Below are positions 36,280 to 45,189 of a stretch of 64,000 bases of DNA, piece by piece. Position numbers and translations under genes: made by a program. This DNA is from an uncultured Anaerolineae bacterium. Its GTDB lineage: Bacteria > Chloroflexota > Anaerolineae > J036 > Brachytrichaceae. The DNA is taken from assembly GCA_938028725.1 (NCBI GenBank), contig CALIMH010000001.1, forward strand, positions 62,001 to 126,000. The letters run 5' to 3'. Position 1 is the stretch's first letter. The number at the start of each line of letters is the position of its first letter. The notes below the pieces were generated by a model that saw only the letters and a program-made list of their open reading frames with translations, ran no database searches and was not told the origin of the DNA.

Positions 36280-37254
36280 TCACTTGCACAGCAGCTCGGC
36301 AATGCGCAGCAGATCACGCGAAAGCGGCTTGGTGCGTGAAGTGGCCTCGCCCAGGTCCACCATCTCTAACTGAGCGCCATGCAGAGCGACCATTTTGCCA
36401 TGGCCAGAGCCATCCAGCAGCGACTCCACAGCCAGCACACCCATGCGCGTGGCCAGCAGACGGTCGAAGGCGGTTGGCGTGCCGCCGCGCTGGATGTGGC
36501 CGAGCACCACCTCGCGCACGTCGAAGCGCGAGTTGCCGGGCACGCTGCTGAGATACGCTTTCAGCGCTTGAAGGCCGGGCTTCCAGCCCTCCGCAACAAT
36601 GATGATGCAGTGCGCTTTGCCAATGCGGTAGGAGTCCACGATCACCTGCGCCACCTGCTCCATTGTGGCTGGCTGCTCCGGGATCAGCACCATCTCCGCG
36701 CCGCAGATGATGCCGCTGGCCAGCGCTAGATAGCCACACTGGCGGCCCATCACCTCAATCAGGAAAGCGCGGTTGTGCGAGGTTGCCGTGTCTTTGATCC
36801 GCCCTACGGCATCGGCGATGGTGTTGAGCGCGGTGTCCACGCCGATGGCAATGTCGGTGCCGTATTGGTCGTTGTCAATCGTCTTGGGCACACCCACCAG
36901 TGGCATGCCGAGCTTATACAACTGATAAGCGCCCTTCAGCGAGCCGTTGCCGCCGATCACCACCAGCCCATCAATGCCGGCCCGCTGGAGCTGTGCCAGG
37001 GCCTGGCGCTGGCCGGCCTCGGTGATGAATCGCTCGCTGCGCGCGGTGCCCAGGATCGTGCCGCCTTGGCGCAAGATGCCGGAGACGTCGCGCGAAGTCA
37101 GCGGGATAAACAGCCCATCAATCAACCCCTCGTATCCGCGCCGTACACCAAGGACTTCACAGCCGTGATGGATGGCCGTGCGCGTCACAGCGCGGACGCA
37201 GGCGTTCAAGCCAGGCACGTCCCCGCCGGAGGTAACCACAGCAATACGTTTCAT
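36280..37254 (-). CDS. pfkA: 6-phosphofructokinase
   Basis: Phosphorylates fructose 6-phosphate, the committed step of glycolysis. The 324-residue protein keeps bacterial PfkA numbering closely. GGDVPGLN is at residues 10-17, and GGNGSLKGA at 101-109. PKTIDND holds Thr125, Asp127 and Asp129 of the active site, and EVMGRQCGYLA follows. One change stands out: position 103, normally the Mg-ATP Asp of GGDGS in ATP-dependent enzymes, is Asn here. It is not the GGDD pattern of pyrophosphate enzymes either. The fold assignment is secure, the phosphate donor less so. The gene lies between sbcC and the SCP2 gene, all on the minus strand. Confidence 0.93.
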   Translation of the reverse strand: MKRIAVVTSGGDVPGLNACVRAVTRTAIHHGCEVLGVRRGYEGLIDGLFIPLTSRDVSGILRQGGTILGTARSERFITEAGQRQALAQLQRAGIDGLVVIGGNGSLKGAYQLYKLGMPLVGVPKTIDNDQYGTDIAIGVDTALNTIADAVGRIKDTATSHNRAFLIEVMGRQCGYLALASGIICGAEMVLIPEQPATMEQVAQVIVDSYRIGKAHCIIIVAEGWKPGLQALKAYLSSVPGNSRFDVREVVLGHIQRGGTPTAFDRLLATRMGVLAVESLLDGSGHGKMVALHGAQLEMVDLGEATSRTKPLSRDLLRIAELLCK

Positions 37255-37330
37255 TGCGCTGATCTTACCGGGCCAAGACGCGCCTCGCGCTCGGAGCAGG
37301 CGACACTGGGCATCACTGGCTCAGCAGCGC

Positions 37331-39913
37331 TTACGTCCGAATCATCTTTATCTCACTGCCGTTGGGGGTCTTGAGCACTTCAGCGCGCACGGGAAAGGCG
37401 TCCTTCAACTCCTCGAGGTGAGTGATGATCACGATGCACGGGAAATGGTCCTGGATGGCCCGGATGACTTCGAGCAAGCGGGTGCGCCCTTGAGTGTCCT
37501 GCGTGCCGAAGCCTTCGTCAATGAACAAGGTTTGCAGGCTGACGCCCGCACGGTGTGCCAAGACGTAACTCAGCGCCAGTCGAATGGCGAGGTTAATGCG
37601 AAAAGCCTCGCCGCCGCTGAACATCTCGTAGGCGCGCTCCCCTAAATCATCGCTGATGCGGATCTCGAGCGTCTCAATTGGCTTGCCGCCTTGCGTTAAG
37701 CGCTGCGTGTCGAAGCGCACACTCATGCGATAGTCGGTGAGGTGACCGAGCAGCATGTTGGTGAATTGCTCTAGCTTCGGCAGCACGCTTTCGACAACTA
37801 GAGCAGGCACGCCATTTTTGCTGAAGGCCTCGCGCAGCTCTTGCAGCATCGCGCGGCGCTTTTCTAGCTGCACCTGCTCTTCGCGAAACTGCTTCAACCG
37901 GCCTTCCTGGTTACGGCATGCCTCCACCTGCTGCAGCGCTACCAGACGCTCTTGTTGGGCGGCCTTGTATTGCTGGTGCGCCTGCTGGTAATGGGCACGG
38001 ATGCGCTCAGCGTCTCGGAGTGCCTCTTCGCATTCCTGGAGGGCCCGCTGCGCGCCCTCCAGCATCTCGCTGGTTTGGCGATGGAGGGCGTGCACCATCT
38101 CTTCGTGTTGGGAGAGGCCTTCCAGCCTCACCCTTTCCCGCTCAATCACGCGCATGGCGTCGTCAAGCGCTTCCTTCTCTTTGCGAAAGATGGCCAAACG
38201 TTGCAGCTCGATGCGCGTGGCTTCATGGGCAGATGCATCGTAGCCAAGCTGAGCGAGCTGTGCGTGCACCGATTCCAGCTCGGCCAGGTGTTCGGCAGCG
38301 TAGTGCTTGGCAGCCAGTGCCTGTTGGGCGGCGTGGAGTTCTGCCTGCAGCGCCGGCAAGCGAGCGGCAGCTTGCAGCGCTAACGCCAGGCGCTGCTCTG
38401 CCTTGCCCAAGCGATTTTGCAGCTCCCCCAACAACTGGGCTTGCTGCAAGGCCTGGCGGCGCTCAACCTCCAACTGTTCAAGCTGCTGTAGCAACCCGTT
38501 TTCTTGTCGGCGGTTGCGCTCGTAGGCCGAGTTCAAGGCTTGACCTTGGGCATGCCATTCGGCTAGTATCTTTTCGCGCTCGGCCTTGCTCAGCGGCCGG
38601 CCACAGGTAGGGCAGACTGCGCCGATCTCTCTGAGCTGCGCGATGCGCGCCTTCAGCTCCTTGCCCTGCTGGCGCAGTTGCTCATTCTCGGCGAGTAGCT
38701 GTTGGCGTCCGGCTTGTAGCTCGGCGCGCGCTTCGTCCAGCTTGCGGAGCCTCTCTTCCGCGTGGCTTGCCGCAGCGACCTGCATGCGCAGCGTCTGCGC
38801 CTCTTGTTCCCACTCTCTTGTGTCTGCCTGGGCCGCGAGATCGCGCAGTTGAGCCTCCAGCGCGCTGCAACGATTCTCCAGCTTGGCGCGCGCTTGAGAG
38901 ATGGCAAGCTCCAGCTTGTGCTTACGCGCGTGGAGCGCGTTTAAGCTGCGCAACTGTTCGTTGAACTGGGCGTCACGTGCTTCAAGCTCAAGCAGCGCGG
39001 CGTAGCCTTGCTCGATCTGGGCGCGCTGCTCCAGCCGTTGTTGCTGCTGGTTGATCAGCGCCTCGCACGCGCTGCGCTGTTGGGCGAGCGTTGCTAACTG
39101 AGCCTCTAGGCTGCGCAACTGGTGCTGAAGCTGATCGCGCTCTTTGCGCAGTTGTCGTGCGTGCGCCTCTTCGCGTTCGAGTTGGTGCAGACGCTGAAGG
39201 GCTGCCTGCCATTCCTGTGTGGCTAATTGGGACTGCTGCTCGGCGCGCTGTAAGGCTGCTTCGTACTCGGGCAGACGTTTCAGCTCGTCGCTGATGTGTT
39301 CCACCTCTTCCCGCACACGCACGAGTTGTGCATCCACCTGCTGAATGGCGAGCTTGGCGCGCTCTTCATATTGTGCCCAGGCCTCCAAGCTGAGAATCTC
39401 TGCCAACAGCGCTTTGCGTTCAGCAGGCGACTTTGTGGTGAACTCATCGGCACGACCTTGGCGCAAGTAGGCGGAGCTGATGAATGTGTCGTAGGAGATG
39501 CGCAGCACCTTGGCTATCCTCGCTTCCGTGTCGGCGATGCGCGTCTCAGTGAGCTGCGCCCATTCTTCCCTTCCCTCGGCGGTAACTCCCTTCAGCGCGA
39601 AGAATTCCAGAGTGCCACTGGAGGTGGATGCCTTGGCGCGGGAGAGGCGCCGGCTGCGGATCACGCGATAGACCTGTTCGCCCTCTTTGAAGACGAACAC
39701 TACGCGCATATCGCTGGCGCCCTGACGGATCAGCTCGTCGTCGCGGCGAGCGCGGGCCTTTCCCCATAGTGCCCAGGTGATGGCATCGAGCAATGTGCTT
39801 TTACCTGCACCGTTCTCGCCGCTCAAGCAGAGCAACTGTGTCCCGCTGAAGTCAAGCACAGTGTTTGGCCCATAGGCCATAAAGTTGTGCAGCTCCAAGC
39901 GGATTGGGATCAT
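37331..39913 (-). CDS. sbcC: SbcC-type exonuclease subunit / SMC-like ATPase
   Basis: An 860-residue Rad50/SbcC-family protein that tethers and processes DNA ends with the SbcD nuclease. The N-terminal ATPase half has Walker A SGENGAGKST (31-40). Two long Gln/Glu/Arg-rich coiled coils flank a zinc hook, CPTCGRPL (Cys near 433 and 436). The C-terminal half has the signature FSGGEAFRINLAIRLALS and Walker B TLFIDEGFGTQD, then a conserved His (ITHLEEL). No sbcD lies next to it, which is unusual because the two are normally adjacent. TACAAT ends 9 bases before the ATG, suggesting a leaderless mRNA. Confidence 0.93.
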   Translation of the reverse strand: MIPIRLELHNFMAYGPNTVLDFSGTQLLCLSGENGAGKSTLLDAITWALWGKARARRDDELIRQGASDMRVVFVFKEGEQVYRVIRSRRLSRAKASTSSGTLEFFALKGVTAEGREEWAQLTETRIADTEARIAKVLRISYDTFISSAYLRQGRADEFTTKSPAERKALLAEILSLEAWAQYEERAKLAIQQVDAQLVRVREEVEHISDELKRLPEYEAALQRAEQQSQLATQEWQAALQRLHQLEREEAHARQLRKERDQLQHQLRSLEAQLATLAQQRSACEALINQQQQRLEQRAQIEQGYAALLELEARDAQFNEQLRSLNALHARKHKLELAISQARAKLENRCSALEAQLRDLAAQADTREWEQEAQTLRMQVAAASHAEERLRKLDEARAELQAGRQQLLAENEQLRQQGKELKARIAQLREIGAVCPTCGRPLSKAEREKILAEWHAQGQALNSAYERNRRQENGLLQQLEQLEVERRQALQQAQLLGELQNRLGKAEQRLALALQAAARLPALQAELHAAQQALAAKHYAAEHLAELESVHAQLAQLGYDASAHEATRIELQRLAIFRKEKEALDDAMRVIERERVRLEGLSQHEEMVHALHRQTSEMLEGAQRALQECEEALRDAERIRAHYQQAHQQYKAAQQERLVALQQVEACRNQEGRLKQFREEQVQLEKRRAMLQELREAFSKNGVPALVVESVLPKLEQFTNMLLGHLTDYRMSVRFDTQRLTQGGKPIETLEIRISDDLGERAYEMFSGGEAFRINLAIRLALSYVLAHRAGVSLQTLFIDEGFGTQDTQGRTRLLEVIRAIQDHFPCIVIITHLEELKDAFPVRAEVLKTPNGSEIKMIRT

Positions 39914-39922
39914 GGCAGGGGG

Positions 39923-39928
39923 ATTGTA
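39923..39928 (-). promoter_or_regulatory. -10-like box close to the sbcC start
   Basis: TACAAT on the minus strand ends 9 bases before the ATG at 39913, with CCCCCTGCC between and no ribosome binding site. Confidence 0.45.
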
Positions 39929-39971
39929 TGCCGATGGAATGGCGCCGGAGGTTCTCAGCAGTCGCCCTGCC

Positions 39972-39977
39972 TATAAT
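39972..39977 (+). promoter_or_regulatory. -10 box close to the cobalamin adenosyltransferase start
   Basis: Perfect TATAAT, 8 bases before the ATG at 39986. The intervening CCCCCACG has no ribosome binding character, so the transcript is probably leaderless. Confidence 0.5.
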
Positions 39978-39985
39978 CCCCCACG

Positions 39986-40546
39986 ATGAGCACGTCGTTT
40001 TACACACGCACCGGCGACGATGGCTACACTGGCTTGCTGGGTGAGGGGCGCGTCGCCAAATACATGCCACAGCCGGAAGCCTACGGCACAGTGGACGAGG
40101 CGAGCGCTGCGCTTGGTGTGGCCAGGGCCGGCGCTCAGAGCGAGGAGACGCGCCGCTTGTTGCTCACTGCTCAGCGCGATCTCTACCACATGATGGCCGA
40201 GCTGGCGGCCACCCAACAAACCGCGCATCTGTTTCGCAAAGTGGACGCTGCTCGCGTGGCTTGGCTCGAGGAGCAAACTGACCGCCTCAGCCAGCGCATC
40301 CAACTGCCCAACGAATTTGTCGTGCCGGGCGATTCGCTACCAGGCGCGTATCTCGACCTGGCCAGGACGGTGGTGCGCCGCGCTGAGCGCATCGTTGTTC
40401 ACCTGCTCCACGATGGCTTGATCGAGAACGTGGAGCTGGTGCGTTATCTGAACCGACTGTCCTCGCTGTTGTTTGTGCTAGCGCTATACGAGAACGCGCT
40501 GGCCGGTGTCAGCAACGTCACGCTGGCCAAGCAAGTGAAAGACTGA
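39986..40546 (+). CDS. Cob(I)alamin adenosyltransferase, PduO type
   Basis: Transfers the adenosyl group of ATP to cob(I)alamin or corrinoid, making coenzyme B12. The 186-residue all-alpha protein begins with the ATP-binding TRTGDDGYTGLLGEGRVAK, followed by YGTVDEASAALGVARA. It has the conserved PNEFVVPGDSLPGAYLDLARTVVRRAER segment whose Arg/Glu residues line the active site (shown here in parts: FVVPGDS, LARTVVRRAER). It is of usual length. It stands alone; no other cobalamin gene is in the window, so B12 is probably salvaged. It is divergent from sbcC and ends 23 bases from convergent lepB. Confidence 0.93.
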   Translation: MSTSFYTRTGDDGYTGLLGEGRVAKYMPQPEAYGTVDEASAALGVARAGAQSEETRRLLLTAQRDLYHMMAELAATQQTAHLFRKVDAARVAWLEEQTDRLSQRIQLPNEFVVPGDSLPGAYLDLARTVVRRAERIVVHLLHDGLIENVELVRYLNRLSSLLFVLALYENALAGVSNVTLAKQVKD

Positions 40547-40569
40547 CTGCAGCGACAAGCTGCTGCGCT

Positions 40570-41151
40570 TCACTGCGTGCCGCCTTGTGGGATGAGCTGG
40601 AAGTCGCTCAGCGGCCAATAGAGGAGCAGAGCACGGCCAACAATGAGGTCACCGGTCACTGGGCCGAAAATGCGCGAGTCTTGGCTGAAGTTGCGGTTAT
40701 CGCCCATCACGAAATATTCATCCTCACCCAGCTCCCAGCGCGACACCGCGTCCATCGGGTTTGAAGTGGTGTTGGGAGGGAGATATGGCTCGACAAGCTG
40801 CTGGCCGTTGACCACCACTTTGCCGTTGATCAACTCCACCACGTCGCCGGGCTTGCCGATCAGTCGCTTGATGAGCTCCACCTCCTGCACGGGTGAGTGC
40901 ACGATCACCACATCCCCGCGGTTATAACCGAAGAGACGCGGTGTGATTTTATCCACCAGGATGCGTTGATCCTGGTGATAGTTCGGCTCCATGCTTTGGC
41001 CGAGGATCGAATAGTTGCCGATAGTCGCGCGGGCGATGACAAATACAATCGCGAAGATGGCGATGGTCTCGACGATCTCTCGCAGCGCGTGTGCGCCAAA
41101 GCCTCGTGGTGCTGCGGGAGGTTGGGTCTCAGAATGAAGGCGATGGCTCAT
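40570..41151 (-). CDS. lepB: Signal peptidase I
   Basis: Cleaves signal peptides of exported non-lipoproteins at the outer face of the membrane. The 193-residue protein has a single membrane anchor (about residues 27-43). The catalytic Ser53 lies in GQSMEPNY and the catalytic Lys95 in KRLIGKPGD, with the conserved GDNRNFSQDSRIFG block near residue 150. This is the compact Gram-positive-like form. It begins 3 bases after the stop of the sugar-isomerase-like gene, so they are cotranscribed although functionally unrelated. Confidence 0.95.
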   Translation of the reverse strand: MSHRLHSETQPPAAPRGFGAHALREIVETIAIFAIVFVIARATIGNYSILGQSMEPNYHQDQRILVDKITPRLFGYNRGDVVIVHSPVQEVELIKRLIGKPGDVVELINGKVVVNGQQLVEPYLPPNTTSNPMDAVSRWELGEDEYFVMGDNRNFSQDSRIFGPVTGDLIVGRALLLYWPLSDFQLIPQGGTQ

Positions 41152-41154
41152 GGC

Positions 41155-41910
41155 CTAGTTCAACCAACCGCGCGAGCGCATGTTGGCGTAGCTGCGCTTG
41201 ATGCTCTCCAATTCGCCTTTGGGGCAATCATCCTGTTCGACGATGTACCATGCCACGCCGCTCGCATCGCCAGCAGCGAAGATCGCATCGAAGTCCAAGA
41301 TGCCCTCCCCGACAATCTCGTTGGTTGCTTGGGGGCCGGCGCTCATATCTTTCACATGTAAGAGCGGCACGCGCCCGTGTAGCTTCTTCAAGTAGGCGAG
41401 TGGGTCCGCGCCCCCTTTGCGCACCCAGTACACGTCCAATTCTGCTTTGACAAGCGCGGGGTCAACTGCTTCCATCAAAATGTCATAGCCGCAGCGCCCG
41501 TTCAACTGTTGAAACTCGAAGTCATGGTTGTGATAGAAGAAGATGATGCCATGCTTAAGCGCGTCAATTGCCCCAGCGTTCAACATGCGCGCGACGGTGC
41601 GCCAGCCGGAGGCAGTGCGATAGTGCGCGGGAACCCATGACACTCCAACGTATCCCGCGTTGAGCGTGGCTAGGTCGTCCAAGTAACGTTCCCAGTTGGC
41701 TTCGAGCGTGTCGAGTGAGCAGTGTGCACCAATCACCTGCAGACCCAGGTCGGCCATGATGTTGCGCAGCTCGACGGGCGAGTGGTTGCCGGTGTAGCCC
41801 GCTAGCTCGACGCCGCGGTAGCCAATTTCTGCAATTGTCTTGAGTGTGCCTACAAAGTCTTCTTTAAGCGCGTGCCGGACGGTATACAACTGAAGACCAA
41901 CGTTGCGCAT
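41155..41910 (-). CDS. Sugar phosphate isomerase/epimerase-like TIM-barrel protein
   Basis: A 251-residue member of the xylose isomerase-like AP_endonuc_2 superfamily (IolE/IolH/hydroxypyruvate-isomerase-like). It starts MRNVGLQLYTVRHALKEDFV and shows IGYRGVELAGYTG, GAHCSLDT, FYHNHDFEFQ, VKAELDVYWVRKGGADP and PLLHVKDM, which place the metal ligands Glu, Asp, His and Glu. Proteins like this act on sugars or sugar phosphates; the substrate is not known. I use the ATG at 41910, giving the canonical start; TATAAT at 41963-41968 is a plausible -10 box. Confidence 0.83.
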   Translation of the reverse strand: MRNVGLQLYTVRHALKEDFVGTLKTIAEIGYRGVELAGYTGNHSPVELRNIMADLGLQVIGAHCSLDTLEANWERYLDDLATLNAGYVGVSWVPAHYRTASGWRTVARMLNAGAIDALKHGIIFFYHNHDFEFQQLNGRCGYDILMEAVDPALVKAELDVYWVRKGGADPLAYLKKLHGRVPLLHVKDMSAGPQATNEIVGEGILDFDAIFAAGDASGVAWYIVEQDDCPKGELESIKRSYANMRSRGWLN

Positions 41911-41962
41911 AACCGGAAGCCGAATAGCACTGTGTGGAGGGCCAAAGCCGCATTCATGCAAG

Positions 41963-41968
41963 ATTATA
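41963..41968 (-). promoter_or_regulatory. -10 box for the isomerase-lepB operon
   Basis: Perfect TATAAT on the minus strand, 52 bases before the isomerase start. No good -35 box at 17 bases. Confidence 0.45.
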
Positions 41969-42057
41969 AGCCGGGTGCGTTTCAGGCTTTGCAATGGCAA
42001 AATGCGCACGAGCTAAAGGGTGTTCAGCACGCTTGGGGAGTGCTGGAAATTGCAGCA

Positions 42058-42097
42058 GCGCAGGGTGGGGTGGCGTGTTGCCTCCGCCACCCTGCGC
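42058..42097 (-). terminator. Terminator-like hairpin after the polyamine importer operon
   Basis: A perfect 11-bp inverted repeat, GCGCAGGGTGG (42058-42068) and CCACCCTGCGC (42087-42097), with an 18-base loop. It is about 100 bases downstream of the potD-like stop. No U-run follows on either strand, so termination efficiency is uncertain. Confidence 0.55.
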
Positions 42098-42200
42098 ATA
42101 GCTTGATGCTGAGGTGTGCCGGCTGCTGTGCAGCGTGCAGATGGACACACAGGCGATTTGTCTCTGGCGGGGGCCGCGTCCTCGCGACAGCAATGCTGGT

Positions 42201-43331
42201 TTAAGCGGAGCGGATCTCATCAAAAGCGCGCTGGAATAGCTCATCCACAGCAGGGTCGCCCTTGCGCAGAAACTCCAGTGCGTTGCCCATCGCGGCTACG
42301 TCGGGGTAAACAGTCTTGTCCTTGATGAGTGCTTCATCAATCAGTCCCTGTTTAATTGCCTCTGCGCATGGGGTTGCCAGGCCGATCTCGTTGGCGTTTT
42401 CGGCAGCGATGTCTGGACGGCATAGGAAGTTGATGAACACCTCCGCCGTGTACTTGCTCGGCGCGCCCTTGGGGATGCACAGGTTGTCCTGCCAGATGGT
42501 GCTCACATCGCCGGGGATCACGTACACGATGTCAGGGTTTTGCTCTCGCGCGGTAACTGCTTCAGGGGTGTAGATCATCGTGCCGACCACATCGCCGGCA
42601 ACCAGGTTGGCGCCGGCGGTTGGGCTATCGGTGAGGGTGTAGTTGGCGCGGCGCTTCAGCTCGATCAGCAGGTCTCGTGCAGCGTTGATCTCTGCCGGGC
42701 TGCTCGAATTGCCGCTGTAGCCAAGCACGCGCAGGCCGACTGCGAGCAGCTCGCGCACGTCATCGAGCATGCCCAGTTTGCCGCGCAGCTCAGCAGGCCA
42801 CTCAATCACTTGCTTCCAACTGGTGATCGGCTCCGGCACTTTGTTCTTGTTGTATGCGAAGCCCGTGGTGCCCCAGTTGTAAGCGACCGAATACTCATTC
42901 GTGGGATCGAAGTAGGTGTTCTTGAGGCTAGGGTCAATCAAGGCGTAGTTGGGTATGTTATTGAAGTCCAACTTCTCCAACAATCCAGCCGCGGCCATTT
43001 TGGAGACCATGTAGTCGGAGGGCGTGATCAAGTCATAGCCTGGGTTGCCACCTGCCTTGAACTTGGCCTCCATTTCCTCGTTAGAGCTGTAGGTGTCCAC
43101 ATTGACTGTCACGCCGAACTCCTCCTTGAATTTCTGCAAGATAGAGTCGGCCACATAGTTACCCCAGTTGTACCAGTTGAGCGTCTTGGCTAGCTTTTGG
43201 TCGCTTGGTGCGGACGCAGCAGGCTGGGTGGACGAAACGTTGGGCGACTGTGAGGTGCTGCCACATGCGGCGATCAGCGCGCTCATGCCGCCGAGTCCTG
43301 CGCTGAATTGCAGAAATCGCCGTCGGTTCAT
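42201..43331 (-). CDS. potD: Spermidine/putrescine-binding lipoprotein (PotD type)
   Basis: A 376-residue extracytoplasmic binding protein of a polyamine ABC importer. The N-terminus has NRRRFLQF, a twin-arginine-like start, and a lipobox ending LIAAC, so export may be by Tat with lipid anchoring. The mature protein shows PotD landmarks: LNWYNWGNYVADSILQKFKE, YDLITPSDYMVSKM, and the middle segment with VAYNWGTTGFAYNKNKV. AAGGAGA precedes the ATG. It is the last gene of the potA-B-C-D operon, with a hairpin downstream. Exact polyamine preference cannot be read from sequence. Confidence 0.92.
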   Translation of the reverse strand: MNRRRFLQFSAGLGGMSALIAACGSTSQSPNVSSTQPAASAPSDQKLAKTLNWYNWGNYVADSILQKFKEEFGVTVNVDTYSSNEEMEAKFKAGGNPGYDLITPSDYMVSKMAAAGLLEKLDFNNIPNYALIDPSLKNTYFDPTNEYSVAYNWGTTGFAYNKNKVPEPITSWKQVIEWPAELRGKLGMLDDVRELLAVGLRVLGYSGNSSSPAEINAARDLLIELKRRANYTLTDSPTAGANLVAGDVVGTMIYTPEAVTAREQNPDIVYVIPGDVSTIWQDNLCIPKGAPSKYTAEVFINFLCRPDIAAENANEIGLATPCAEAIKQGLIDEALIKDKTVYPDVAAMGNALEFLRKGDPAVDELFQRAFDEIRSA

Positions 43332-43395
43332 CGGTCTTTCTCCTTCTATCTCTAAGGAAGTGAATCAGCTATCAGCTCCTCAAGTGCCACGCGCC

Positions 43396-44244
43396 TCACA
43401 CGCGCTGGCGGCGCTGCAGAAGCTGCGAGATCAGCACTAGTATGATGGACAGCGCCAGCATCAACGTTGAAATGGCGTTCACCTCGGGTGTGACACCACG
43501 GCGGATCTGTCCCCAAATGTATACCGGCAGCGTTTGCGACCCCACGCCGGTGACGAAGAAGGAGATCACAAAGTCGTCGAGCGAAAGCGTGAAGGCCAGC
43601 AGCGCGCTGCTGATAATCCCCGGCATCAGCAGAGGCAACGTGATCCGTCGAAAGGTGACCCACTCATTTGCGCCAAGGTCTTGGGCTGCCTCCTCAAGTG
43701 AGCGGTCGAAATCGGCCAAGCGGGCGCGCATGGTGAGGTACACAAACGGCATGCAGAAAGCGATATGCGAGATGACCAAGGTCACAATGCCGCGCTCCAA
43801 CCGCACTGCGGCGAAGAAGAGCAGCAGCGAGATGCCCATCACGATCTCCGGCACTATCACAGGCAGGTACAGCAGCCCATCCCACAGCGGTTGGCTGCGA
43901 AACCGGTAGCGTTCCATCGCCAGCGCCATCAGCGTGCCGATCACCACCGAGCCGAGGGTGGCGAGCAGCGCCACGATCAAACTGTTCATCGCTGCCTCCA
44001 GGATGCGTGGGTTGCTGAGCACGCGCTCGTACCAACGGAGGCTGAACTGCTCCCACACTGCGCCAGACCGCGCGCTGTTGAAAGAGAAGAAGACGAGCAC
44101 CACAATTGGCACGTAGAGAAAGGCAAAGGTGAAAAGGGTCACAGCCACCAGTGCAAATGTGCCCAGACTTGGCCGTTGCAACTCGCGTGGGGGCCAGGTC
44201 TCGGTGTGCTCGCCCAAGTACACAACTGTTGACTCTGTAGCCAA
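43396..44244 (-). CDS. potC: Polyamine ABC importer permease (PotC type)
   Basis: A 282-residue permease with six membrane segments and the inner-membrane coupling motif EEAAQDLGANEWVTFRRITL (EAA loop). It also has the segment FTLSLDDFVISFFVTG, typical of PotC. The start is TTG, supported by AGGAGG 7 bases before it. It follows potB by 18 bases and pairs with it as a heterodimeric channel. Confidence 0.92.
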   Translation of the reverse strand: MATESTVVYLGEHTETWPPRELQRPSLGTFALVAVTLFTFAFLYVPIVVLVFFSFNSARSGAVWEQFSLRWYERVLSNPRILEAAMNSLIVALLATLGSVVIGTLMALAMERYRFRSQPLWDGLLYLPVIVPEIVMGISLLLFFAAVRLERGIVTLVISHIAFCMPFVYLTMRARLADFDRSLEEAAQDLGANEWVTFRRITLPLLMPGIISSALLAFTLSLDDFVISFFVTGVGSQTLPVYIWGQIRRGVTPEVNAISTLMLALSIILVLISQLLQRRQRV

Positions 44245-44262
44245 GTGGTGTCCTCCTGTGAT

Positions 44263-45183
44263 TTAGACGATGGTGCGCTGCTCGCCGCGGCTGCTGCGGA
44301 AATACAACACTGCTGCCACTGTCACCACGATCATCATCAACAATGCCATTGCCGAGCCAAAGGGCCAATTCGCGATGGTGCTGAATTGCTGCGCGATGGA
44401 GTAGCCGATCATATTGGTTCGCCCGCCACCCATCAAGTCCACGGTGACATACGAACCGACAGCCGGCACGAAGGTGAGGATCGAGCCGGCGACCACACCT
44501 GGCGAAACCAGCGGCAGCATCACCCGCCGGAAGGCCTGCCAGGCGTTGGCTCCCAGGTCTTGCGCTGCCTCGATCATGGTCCAGTCGAACTTCTCCAGCG
44601 AGGTGTACAGCGGCAGGATCATGAAGGGCAAATTGCCATACACCAACCCCAACATCACCGCAGTGGGGGTGAAAAGCAGCTCAATTGGCGCTAACCCCAA
44701 CGCGCGCAGCAACGTGTTGATGGGCCCGTTGCCACGCAACATGAACTGTAGCGCGTAAGTGCGCACGAGAAAGTTAGTCCAAAATGGGATCATCACGGCG
44801 AACAGTGCCAGGTTGCGATAGCGACGCGGTAGTCGCGCCATGAACAGCGCTACTGGGAAGGCAATCAGCAACGTGATCACAGTGCTGATCAGCGAAAGCC
44901 ACAGCGAGCGCCAGAACAAGTCGACGTACAACCCTTCTATCAGGCGCACGGTAAAGCCCCCGTCCAAGGAGATGGAAGGGTTGAAGCGCACATCGCGGAA
45001 AATGTCCAAGTAGTTGTTCAAGGTGTAAGGGGGTGCAGGGTCGCCTAGCGCGTCGCGCGACATAAAGCTGATTACGCCCATGATGGCGAGGGGGATGAGG
45101 AAGAACGCGATCAGCCAAAACGCGCCTGGGAACATCAGCGCAGCAGCCTGCAACTGCGGATGTCGACGGAAGAGTTGCATCAT
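44263..45183 (-). CDS. potB: Polyamine ABC importer permease (PotB type)
   Basis: A 306-residue six-helix permease with the EAA loop EAAQDLGANAWQAFRRVMLP and PotB features: the long periplasmic loop after helix 1, PFWTNFLVRTYALQFMLRG, and VPAVGSYVTVDLMGGG. It starts 6 bases after the potA stop. Confidence 0.92.
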   Translation of the reverse strand: MMQLFRRHPQLQAAALMFPGAFWLIAFFLIPLAIMGVISFMSRDALGDPAPPYTLNNYLDIFRDVRFNPSISLDGGFTVRLIEGLYVDLFWRSLWLSLISTVITLLIAFPVALFMARLPRRYRNLALFAVMIPFWTNFLVRTYALQFMLRGNGPINTLLRALGLAPIELLFTPTAVMLGLVYGNLPFMILPLYTSLEKFDWTMIEAAQDLGANAWQAFRRVMLPLVSPGVVAGSILTFVPAVGSYVTVDLMGGGRTNMIGYSIAQQFSTIANWPFGSAMALLMMIVVTVAAVLYFRSSRGEQRTIV

Positions 45184-45189
45184 GGTGGC

